A stretch of DNA of 64,000 bases from G963704535 sp963704535 (GTDB lineage Bacteria > Chloroflexota > Chloroflexia > Chloroflexales > Roseiflexaceae): assembly GCA_963704535.1 (NCBI GenBank), contig OY969916.1, positions 7,502,001 to 7,566,000 of the forward strand, written 5' to 3'. Both the position numbers and the translations under genes were made by a program. Every line of letters starts with the position of its first letter. Position 1 is the stretch's first letter. The notes under the pieces were generated by a model, which had not been told where the DNA came from, ran no database searches, and was given only the letters and a program-made list of their open reading frames with translations. Shown here in pieces: positions 56,523 through 64,000 of this stretch.

Positions 56523-57639
56523 CTACCTTCGATCATGCTCCTGCTGGTCCTTGGCTTTGGAGCGGCGGCCCATGATTAGGCCGAGCAGGAACCCGGCTAT
56601 GGCCCCGGCCGGAGCAGGCGCTGGCGGGACGGCCGGCTGGGCTGGTCGCGCGTCGGCGGCGGGCTCCGGCTCGACGTTCGCGCCGCCGAACTGGCGCTCC
56701 TTGAGCTGCGCTGCGGCCGCGACCTGCTCCTTGCGCGGTATGCCCTGCTGGGCGCGCGCCTCCTCGGTGATCGCCACGGCATCCTCGGACGGCTGGATCT
56801 TCGAGCCATAGCGCTTGGCGTAGACTTGGGTGAACTCGGCGCCCATGAACAGAATTTGGGCCGAGTAATACACCCAGAGCAGGATGGCGACCAGCGATCC
56901 GGCCGCGCCGTAGGTCGAACTCGGTGCCGGCTCTCCCCAGGTACAGACCGATCAGGGTCTTGCCAATGGTGAACAGCGCCGCAGTCGCGACCGCCCCGAT
57001 CCAGACGTCGCGCCACTGGACCTTCGCATCGGGAAGGAACTTAAAGATCATGGCGAACAGCAGGGTCGTGATGCCGAACGAGAGGACAAAGTTCACGGCC
57101 GACCAGAAGAGCGACTGCTCGTACTGCTCACCGCCGAGTGTCTTGCCGAACGTCGCCAATGCCGCGCTGATCACCAGCGACACGAGCAGCAGGAAGCCGA
57201 TGCCAAGCACCATGGTTAAGGACAGGAAGCGGTCCTTGATCGTGCCCATGATGCCGCGCCCTGGCTTGGGCTGGACCTCCCAGATCGTGTTGAGAGCGTC
57301 CTGGAGCTGGGCGAACACCCCACCGGCGGCAAAGACCAGGGTGACGATGCCGATGACGGTGGCGACGATGCCCGCTGCCGGCTTCCTGGCGCCTTCGAGC
57401 ATCGCGCCGAGTGCCTCGGAGCCGTTCTGGCCGATCATGCCGCCGATCTGGCCGACGATCGCCTCCTGAACCTGCGCCTGATCGAATAGCAGGCTAGCTA
57501 CCGCGATCACGATGATCAGCAGCGGCGCGAGGGCGAACACCGTATAGTAGGCCAGTGCGGCGGCCAGCCGGGGCGCGCGGTCCTCGCTCCAGTCGGAGAA
57601 TGTTTCCTTAATCATGTCCCAGGCGGCGGTCGTGTTCAT
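56523..57639 (-). CDS. YihY/BrkB-family membrane protein, frameshifted
   Basis: A paralogue of the neighbouring gene. The frame breaks at LYLGRAGT; removing one base at 56922 restores SSTYGAAGSLVAILLWVYYS and gives about 371 residues. It has a Pro/Ala-rich tail and an extra C-terminal membrane-like segment (AGAIAGFLLGLIMGRRS). Tandem duplication is likely. Expressed from 57639 with AAGGAGCTGAGCC upstream. Confidence 0.85.
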
Positions 57640-57850
57640 GGCTCAGCTCCTTCTGGCGATTTATCTCTGGAGCGAGAGGAGCAAAACGCTCTTTCGCTCG
57701 CGATCTCCCTGCCGAGCGTGGAAAGCAAACGGCGTGCCAGCGACCAAAGGTGTGTATCTGGCCCAGTTTCAACCGCCGGCCGCAAACGTTTACGCTGCGG
57801 TCGCCTCCTCATCCAGTAAGCCACTGTATGCTATACTGCTGCCCAATAGT

Positions 57851-57954
57851 TTAGAAACTATTTGAAAAGGCATTGTCTCGCCTACAATTTGTGGCAGAAG
57901 AGGGATTCTTGAGGGCGGTCCCCTCAAACTCCCCCTTTTCAAACAGTCTCTTAG
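57851..57954. repeat. Dispersed palindromic element, copy 7 (full, MITE-like)
   Basis: 104 bases from TTAGAAACTATTTGAAAAGG to CCCTTTTCAAACAGTCTCTTA, with internal TTGAGGGCGGTCCCCTCAA. Nearly the same as 37166-37271. It ends 18 bases before the next start codon. Confidence 0.88.
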
Positions 57955-57971
57955 GGAGCGGGGCAACGCCG

Positions 57972-59444
57972 ATGAGCCTGACTGTTGCCAGCCTGATCGC
58001 CGCGATCATCAACAGCGCCCTGGGGACGTTCGTCTGGGTGCGCTACCGGCAGCAGCGCCTGGGGCGGCTGTTTGCCTCAATCATGGTGTTGTTGCTGCTC
58101 CTCGATACCGATAACGTCGTCCGGCGTACGACCACCTCTGCCGGTGTCGCGTTCTACTTCTACGTCGCCACCTTTGTGCTGCTGTCGTTGCTCGCGCTCA
58201 CTCTGCTGTGGTTCTTCTGCGCGCTTTATGCTCCTGAGTGGTGGAAGCACCCCACCCTGATGCGCTGGATCGCCGTGCCCTATCTGCTGGCTGCGGCGAT
58301 CCTCCTTCTTGACGGAGTTATGCGCGCAGGGCTGGTGATCGCCGGCCTGCGTGATGTCGGCACTGTGCTGATACGCTCGATCCCAGGTCCCCTGGCCATC
58401 CCACTGTCGATCGCGTTCGCGCTGGGCTGGCTCCCGCACCTGGCCGTCCTGCTGGTTGCCTTTGTTCGGCAGCCGGACCAACGCCGGCCGATCGCGGTGC
58501 TAGGGGCGACGATCGTTCTCACCTCGATCACCGGCAGCCTGGATCGACTTGCCCCCAGCCTGAGCTTCATCACCGCCGTGTTCGGTCCGGTCGCTCTGGT
58601 AGGCGCGCTGAGTTACTTGCTGCTCAGGCGCCGGATCTTTGAGACCACCAAGGTGGTGATGGACCAGGCGCTGGAGAGCATGGAGGAGGGGATCGCCATC
58701 GTCGGGCCGGATGGGCCGGTGCTGTTCGCCAACCGGGCGATCGGGGAGCTGCTGGGCCTGCGCGCGGGCCAGGGGATCGAAGTTGTGGCCGCGCACGGGT
58801 TCGACCTGGAGGCATTGCGGACGCTGCTTGGCCTGGAACGGCGCGATCTGATCGTTGAGGCGCAGGGGCGCACGGTCGCCATGAGCGCCAGCCCGATCCA
58901 CGATGAGGCCGGGCATCTGCAAGGCTGCCTGCTGCTGGCCCGTGATGTCTCGCAGACCCACGCCTACGAGCGCGAGCTGCGCGAGCGGCAGGATGTGCTC
59001 CTGCGCACGGTCGAGGAGCTTCAGCAGGCGCAGGCCACCCAGCAGGATCTGATCGAAACCGTGCGCGCGATCTCGCTGCCGATCATCCCGGTCGCGCCCG
59101 GCGTGATCGTGCTGCCGCTGATCGGCGCGCTCGACGAGCGGCGGGCCGCAGACTTCGAGCAGCGCCTGCTGTACGGTGTCCAGGAGCAACAGGCGCACAT
59201 GGTGCTGCTCGACCTGACCGGCGTGCCGCTGATCGACGAGCAGGTCGCCCAAATCCTACTCAGGGCGGTGAGAGGCGCCGGCCTGTTGGGCGCGCGAACG
59301 GTCCTGGTCGGCGTTCGCCCCGAGATCGCCCAGTCGATCGTCGCGCTGGAGCTTGATCTGCGCGCGCTGATGACGGCCCCGACGCTTCAGGAGGCGCTGG
59401 CGGAGCTGAATGGGCGGCAAGGGGAGCCTTGGGGCTTGAGCTGA
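57972..59444 (+). CDS. 7TM-PAS-STAS regulatory protein
   Basis: 490 residues. Seven or so membrane segments (about 1-215, 7TM sensor-kinase type) lead to a PAS domain (about 225-335: MDQALESMEEGIAIVGPDGPVLFANRA in part), a short coiled coil (about 340-365) and a STAS domain (about 375-480: IIPVAPGVIVLPLIGALDERR; VLLDLTGVPLIDEQVAQILL). RsbR-like stressosome proteins share PAS/globin-STAS order; fusion to a 7TM sensor suggests a membrane signal relayed by STAS phosphorylation. The ATG at 57972 is the first after the MITE. Confidence 0.82.
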   Translation: MSLTVASLIAAIINSALGTFVWVRYRQQRLGRLFASIMVLLLLLDTDNVVRRTTTSAGVAFYFYVATFVLLSLLALTLLWFFCALYAPEWWKHPTLMRWIAVPYLLAAAILLLDGVMRAGLVIAGLRDVGTVLIRSIPGPLAIPLSIAFALGWLPHLAVLLVAFVRQPDQRRPIAVLGATIVLTSITGSLDRLAPSLSFITAVFGPVALVGALSYLLLRRRIFETTKVVMDQALESMEEGIAIVGPDGPVLFANRAIGELLGLRAGQGIEVVAAHGFDLEALRTLLGLERRDLIVEAQGRTVAMSASPIHDEAGHLQGCLLLARDVSQTHAYERELRERQDVLLRTVEELQQAQATQQDLIETVRAISLPIIPVAPGVIVLPLIGALDERRAADFEQRLLYGVQEQQAHMVLLDLTGVPLIDEQVAQILLRAVRGAGLLGARTVLVGVRPEIAQSIVALELDLRALMTAPTLQEALAELNGRQGEPWGLS

Positions 59445-59447
59445 AGC

Positions 59448-59505
59448 GCCCCTTTCCACCACCGAACAACTACGATAAACGGACTTTTCAACCAGCCTCT
59501 GAGAG
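59448..59505 (-). repeat. Dispersed palindromic element, copy 8 (one end)
   Basis: CCCCTTTCCACCACCGAACA, then ACGGACTTTTCAACCAGCCTCTGAG: matches one half of the element. The next ATG is six bases on. Confidence 0.6.
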
Positions 59506-59509
59506 GGAC

Positions 59510-62234
59510 ATGCAGACTTACACGAAGCGCGCCGCCCACGAGCAGCCGGCGATCGATCGTCGGGCCGTGTGGGGCGCGCAGTTGCCCATGCGGGCTGGAA
59601 TTGTCGAGTTGCTCTCGCTGGCGGCTGTGCTGGCCTTGATCGTCGTCGTCGCGACCTGGGTGTCACAGCCGCTGCTGCATGTCCAGGTCGCCGCGAGCGA
59701 GACGCCGCGCTACCTGGGCGGGCTGGGGTCGCTGGAGCAGAGCGACTACGGGGTCTATCGGTGGTCCGGGACGCGGGTGGTGTTCCGGGTGTTTGGGCTG
59801 GAACAGGGCGCCCCACTGAGCATCCGCGCCCGTCTGAGCGCCCGGCGTGAGGCCGGCCAACCGCTGGCGCTGCTCACATTGACGGGCGGGCGGCAGCTTC
59901 CGCCAGTGGCGTTGAGCCCAGGGTGGCGCCGCTACGCGCTGCTCCTGCCCGGCCCGCCGCGCGGCGACGAGGTGGGCGTCGTCACGCTCCAGAGTTCCAC
60001 GGCCACGTTCGAGGGCGACTCGCGCGAGCTTGGCTTCGCGCTCGACTGGATCGAGACTCGCCAGCACCCGCGCGCGTTCGCCGAGCGCCTGCCCGACGCC
60101 GGCCGGCTGGTGTTCCTGGTGGCGCTTGAGTTGCTCGTCTACGCGCTGCTGCGCCGCTGCGGCATATCCGTGCCGGCTGCGTTGGGCGGCGCGCTTGGCT
60201 TGGCATTGGCGCTCGGCGTCGGCATCGCGCGCGCCCCAGCGCAGGTCGCCTACTGGCTGCCCAACCTCTGGCTGGTGCCGCTCCTGGGCTGGCTGGCGCT
60301 GGCGCTGCCGCCGCTGCTGCGCGCGCTGCGTCGCCAACCCGCCACTTTGAGCCCGGCGCGCGCCGCCCGGGCCGCCCTAGCGGTCGGGGCGGCGCAACTG
60401 CTGCTACCGCTCCAGCACCCCTGGACCAGCGTAGCCGGATGGGCGCTGCTGATCGGCGGGTGCGCGGCGCTGACCGCCTGGAGCAAGCCAACGACCGACG
60501 ACCAACGACCGACGACCGACGACCGAGAACCAGAACACAGAACAAAGAACAAAGAACAAAGGATTGATACACCACGCAACACGCAACACGCAACACGCAA
60601 CACGCAACAGTTTTCTCAATTCTCAATTCTCAATTCTCAATTCATCCTCCCCCTGGCCCTGCTCGGCTGCACCCTGCTGGCCCTGGCGCTGCGCCTGTTC
60701 GACCTCGACCGGCTGCCGCTCGGCCTGTGGCGCGACGAGGCGCGCGGCGGCCTCCACACGCTCCAGATCCTGCAAGATCCCTCGTTTCGCCCGGTGTACC
60801 TGCCGGTAACTGTCGATATCCCCGCGCTGCTGTTCTACCTGGCCGCAGCGCCGATCGGGCTGTTCGGACCCTATCCCTGGACGATCAGGCTCGCGCCTGC
60901 GCTAGCCGGCGCCCTGACGCCGCTGGCGCTCTACTTTATGGCCCGGCCACTGTTTGGCACGCGCGTGGCGCTGGTCGCCGCCGGCCTGCTGGCGGTATCC
61001 GCCTGGCATCTCTTTGTCAGCCGGATTGCGTTTGCGGCGGCGCTCAGCCCACCGCTCACACTGCTGGCGCTGGGGCTGCTGGTGCGGGCGCTCCAGCCGG
61101 GGCCGCCCATCAGCCGATCCGCACAGGCTGCCCTGGCCGGGTGCGCCGTCGGGCTGGCGCTCTACGCCTACCACCCGTCGCGCCTGACCCCGCTGGTCGC
61201 CGGGCTGGCGGCGCTGCTGATCCTGGGCCGCGACCGCCAAGCCTGGCGCGCGGCGGCGCCGCGCCTGGCGCTGCTCGCGATCACGGTCGCCCTGGTCGCC
61301 TGGCCGCTGATCAATTATGCGCTGGCGCAACCGGAGCAGTACTATCGGCGCCTGGGCCAGACCTCGATCTTCAATGATGAGTTTACGCGCCTGGCGCACG
61401 CCGGTCACGCTCGTCGAACGTAACACGCGCCTCGTGCTGGGGATGTGGCACGCGCGCGGCGACGCCAACGGGCGCCACAACCTGCCCGGCGCGCCAATGC
61501 TGGACCCATTGAGCGGCGCGCTGTTCGCCGTCGGCACCGGGCTCACGATCGCCAGGTGGCGCGACCGCCGCTCGCTGCTGCTGCTGGGCTGGTTGGGAGT
61601 GATGCTCATCCCCGGCGTCTTCAGCGTCCAGGCGCCTCACGCCATGCGAAACGTCGAGGCGCTCGCTCCAACCATGATTCTGGGGGGAATTGGTGTCGTT
61701 GCACTGATCGATCTGCTGGGCAACCGAGCGCGTCAGAGCAAGCTAGACCGCTATATGCTGGGAATCGGCGCGGGGTTTGTCGCGACCGCGCTGGTGTTCA
61801 ACACCTGGCGCTACTTCATCGCCTGGCCGGTGACACCGCAGGCGTACGGGGAGTTCTACGTCGCCGACACGCGGATCGGCGCGGCGGCCCGGCAGCTCGC
61901 CGAGGCACCGGAGATCGCCGCGAACAGCTATCGCATCTACGTACCGGCGGCCCCGCACGACCGGGATGTCCTGAACTATCTAACGCAGGGGCTCGACATC
62001 GGCAGCTTTGAAGGGGCGCGGCTCTCGGCGCCGCCGGGCGATCGGGCGCTGCTACTCGCCTATGGCGATAGCCCGCAGGCCGACCGGGAGGCCGCCCGCC
62101 GAGCGCTTGGCGCCGACGCAGCGCTGCTGGGCGTGGGACCACCCTCGCCCGCTGGCCAGCCGGAGTTCGTGGTCTACGGGCGCGGCCCCGAAGCGCCGCA
62201 GGTGGTCGCGCGGGTGCTCGCGGCATGGCGGTAG
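59510..62234 (+). CDS. GT-C-like membrane glycosyltransferase (PMT/ArnT type), frameshifted
   Basis: About 907 residues after repair. An N-terminal membrane anchor and a beta-rich extracytoplasmic domain (about 60-190) are followed by several membrane segments. A repeat-encoded linker of about 55 residues (60485-60645) leads to a second membrane block opening with LFDLDRLPLGLWRDEARGG, the acidic first loop of GT39/GT83-type enzymes. One extra base near 61400 separates FNDEFTRLAH from PVTLVERNTRLVLGMW. A soluble C-terminal part ends at 62234. It should transfer a sugar from a polyprenyl donor outside the membrane. The acceptor is unknown. Confidence 0.75.
60485..60645. repeat. Heptamer arrays inside the GT-C-like gene
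   Basis: GACGACC, AGAACAA, CACGCAA and TCTCAAT units follow one another and stay in frame, giving TTDDQRPTTDD, TKNKEQR, NTQHATRNTQ and FSILNSQF. Confidence 0.92.
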
Positions 62235-62306
62235 GGTTGCTCCCTCAGTCTTTCCCTATTTGATTGAGCTGGTACCTGTCATTTGCTCCGAAAGTATAAG
62301 ACGACA

Positions 62307-62690
62307 ATGAAGCTTCGACCCAACTATCTTGTCATTGCAGCCGCCCTCTTCGTCGTGGAGGTAGCCATCGCACGCGGATATATTCCAGGTGCGTTCGTGC
62401 GCAACAGTGTCGGAGATATGCTAGTTATTCCCTTGCTGTATTTCCTCCTTCGCGGAGTGACCAAATCGACTCCTTTGATAGCTTTGGTTATCGGCTTGGC
62501 CGCAGGTCTCACCGCCGAGGTACTCCAGTATTTGCATCTGGCCGATCTGCTCGGCTTCAAGAAAGGCAGCCTGCCCTATATCGTCCTTGGCAATACCTTC
62601 AGTAGCTCAGACCTGCTGATGTATGGCATTGGTGGTGTTCTGGCGGCATGGCTTGATGTAAGTTTGCTCCAAAAGGGAAATAACACCTGA
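62307..62690 (+). CDS. DUF2809-like membrane protein
   Basis: 127 residues with four membrane segments: YLVIAAALFVVEVAIARG, MLVIPLLYFLLRG, LIALVIGLAAGLTAEVLQYL and LLMYGIGGVLAAWLDV. GDMLVIPLLYFL and the AEVLQYLHLADLL motif fit the DUF2809 group. Function unknown; the ribosome-binding site is weak. Confidence 0.75.
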   Translation: MKLRPNYLVIAAALFVVEVAIARGYIPGAFVRNSVGDMLVIPLLYFLLRGVTKSTPLIALVIGLAAGLTAEVLQYLHLADLLGFKKGSLPYIVLGNTFSSSDLLMYGIGGVLAAWLDVSLLQKGNNT

Positions 62691-62790
62691 GAGGCTGTCT
62701 GAAAAGGGGAGTTTGAGGGGGGCTGCCCCTCAGTCTCCCCCCCACCCACAGTGTAAAGTGGAATGGCGCCTTCCGAAACCTTCTAAGGCT
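62690..62790 (+). repeat. Dispersed palindromic element, copy 9
   Basis: GAGGCTGTCTGAAAAGGGGA ... TTTGAGGGGGGCTGCCCCTC ... GTGTAAAGTGGAATGGCGCC ... CCGAAACCTTCTAAGG. It joins features of copies 1 and 2 with the terminal repeat of copy 6. Confidence 0.82.
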
Positions 62791-63630
62791 TTATTGGATA
62801 ACAGTCTCGAAGCAACGCGAAATATGGGCGACGGTGGAAACACAGCGAACCGCCAGCCCATCCTGGAACTGGATGTCGGTCGCGACCTCGATCCCGTCGT
62901 ACTCGCCGAGCCGGATCGTATAAGGTTGCTCGATCCGTGAGCCAAAGCCGCGCAGAGTTTTGAGCGCCGGGTCGGAGACGGCGAAGCCGCTCGGCAGCGC
63001 CTCGCTGGCCACCTGCTGGCCGCGCGCCATATGAATCGCGCTGTCGACCGCCTGGGCCGCCGCCATCACGCTTTCGCGCCTCGGCCCGCCGCCGCTCGCA
63101 GCGTAGCCGAGTGCCGCGCCGGCGATCAGCACCAGCGCCCACCCCAGCACACTGGCCCGGCGGCCGCTCTGGAACATCCGCCCGACGCCGCTCAACACCA
63201 GTCGCTCGATGCCACTTCCGATCAGCCCGCCCAGGAAGGAGAGCAGCGCGCCCAGGATAATGCCCACCGGCAGGTAGTACAGGATGAACTCGCTCCACTC
63301 GCTGCTCGTCCTGTTCGCCGTCGTCACAACATAAGCAGAGAGCGTCAGGACGAGCATGGTCGCGGCTGCGCCGAGCAAAAGGGCTAACTCCAGGCGATCC
63401 CAGAACCGCGCCACCAGGTACCCGCCCACGGTGGCGCCGATGACGCTGATCGCGGCGGCCTGGATGACGGCGTCGATGTTCAGGCTGAAGCTCGCCGTGT
63501 TGATCGGCACGCTGCGGAGCACGAAGAAGGGATACACGAATCCGTACCAGCCCAGCATCATGCCCAGCGCAAGCCCAAATAGTGTGCCGGCGATCCGCAG
63601 CCTGCGCTGTAGCCAAGGTGTCACATTCAC
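62791..63630 (-). CDS. Membrane protein of unknown function
   Basis: 279 residues with five or six membrane segments in the first 190 and a soluble C-terminal part (about 200-279) that may face outside. GTG 63630 is chosen for GGAGG five bases upstream and because the N-terminus then reads VNVTPWLQRRLRIAGTLFG. It is 17 bases after the homoserine dehydrogenase gene on the same strand. No family recognised. The last codons adjoin a dispersed element. Confidence 0.7.
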   Translation of the reverse strand: MNVTPWLQRRLRIAGTLFGLALGMMLGWYGFVYPFFVLRSVPINTASFSLNIDAVIQAAAISVIGATVGGYLVARFWDRLELALLLGAAATMLVLTLSAYVVTTANRTSSEWSEFILYYLPVGIILGALLSFLGGLIGSGIERLVLSGVGRMFQSGRRASVLGWALVLIAGAALGYAASGGGPRRESVMAAAQAVDSAIHMARGQQVASEALPSGFAVSDPALKTLRGFGSRIEQPYTIRLGEYDGIEVATDIQFQDGLAVRCVSTVAHISRCFETVIQ

Positions 63631-63647
63631 GGCAACCTCCGCAGTGA

Positions 63648-64000
63648 TCAAGATAGCGCGCTGCGCCTGTAGGCGCGGTGCAACGCCAGAATATCCGACA
63701 GAATCGCGAACCCGGTCGCGGTGCCTCCGGCGCCGGGTCCAATCAGCGTCACGTCGCCAAGCAGGTCGGTGGAGAAGGTGATCGCATTGGTCGCCCCGCC
63801 GACGCCGGCAAGTGGGTGGCCGGCGGGCAGGCGAGTCGGCCGGACGCTGGCGCGGACGTGACCGCCGTCGCGCCACACGCGCGCCAGCAACTTCCAGCGC
63901 TCGCCGGCCGCCTGGGCGGCGGCGATCATCTCGCGCGTCAGCCCGGTGATGCCCTCGCGCTCGACATCTTCGGGGCGCAGTCGCGCGGCCATCAAGACAT
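63648..64000 (-). CDS. hom: Homoserine dehydrogenase, C-terminal part
   Basis: The gene runs off the window; about 117 residues are visible. MAARLRPEDVEREGITGLT and HPLAGVGGATNAITFSTDLLGDVTLIGPGAGG are family signatures of the catalytic and terminal part of the dehydrogenase. It reduces aspartate semialdehyde to homoserine for threonine and methionine. No ACT domain follows: the protein ends at LHRAYRRSALS. Confidence 0.92.
   Translation of the reverse strand, partial: VLMAARLRPEDVEREGITGLTREMIAAAQAAGERWKLLARVWRDGGHVRASVRPTRLPAGHPLAGVGGATNAITFSTDLLGDVTLIGPGAGGTATGFAILSDILALHRAYRRSALS

Overview
The window is one contiguous stretch of GC-rich bacterial chromosome. A high-GC Chloroflexota (Roseiflexus/Kouleothrix-like) is the best guess, from the LysW-dependent lysine cluster, the many heptanucleotide tandem repeats between and inside genes, and the large glycosyltransferase operon. 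That is inference; no 16S gene is present.

Layout. (1) 1-7.2 kb: a same-strand cassette of a STAND NTPase with 16 WD40 repeats, a caspase-like (clan CD) cysteine peptidase split by one extra base, and an unknown protein. It looks like a bacterial regulated-proteolysis or abortive-infection module. (2) 7.3-20.9 kb: a minus-strand operon for a cell-surface glycan. It reads from two GT2 transferases through two GT4 enzymes, a thymidylate-kinase-like protein, an AlkP-superfamily hydrolase, another GT4, a large membrane protein and a flippase to a CPBP protease with an XRE-type HTH. Several neighbours overlap by ATGA. (3) 21-27.2 kb: an AT-rich accessory island with an integrase remnant, a DUF4365-type gene interrupted by a complete IS1 element with perfect 8-bp target duplications, an ApeA-like HEPN antiphage gene with an unknown partner, and a SprT-like gene without its 5' end next to tRNA-Pro. 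(4) 27.2-30.3 kb: tRNA-Pro, pnp and rpsO. (5) 30.8-42.1 kb: the alpha-aminoadipate (LysW carrier) lysine pathway: lysT, lysU, a homoisocitrate dehydrogenase with a large internal deletion, lysW, lysX, lysY, a GNAT, a homocitrate-synthase-like enzyme, lysZ, lysJ and lysK. A candidate attenuator with a lysine-containing leader peptide lies upstream. (6) 42.4-55.2 kb: nitrogen assimilation (glnA, amt, large-subunit glutamate synthase) with an alpha/beta hydrolase and a GH3 beta-glucosidase between. (7) 55.5-64 kb: two YihY/BrkB membrane proteins, a 7TM-PAS-STAS regulator, a large GT-C-like membrane protein, a DUF2809-like protein, a membrane protein and the 3' part of homoserine dehydrogenase.

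The genes fit together metabolically: ammonium uptake, glutamine synthetase and glutamate synthase supply the glutamate used by LysJ, and LysW carries the lysine intermediates.

Two cautions. At least eleven single-base frameshifts break otherwise well-conserved genes, and nearly all are one-base insertions; this suggests residual consensus errors of a long-read assembly rather than decay. Short tandem heptamers and a family of about 100-bp palindromic elements are scattered throughout and supply the ends or linkers of several proteins.
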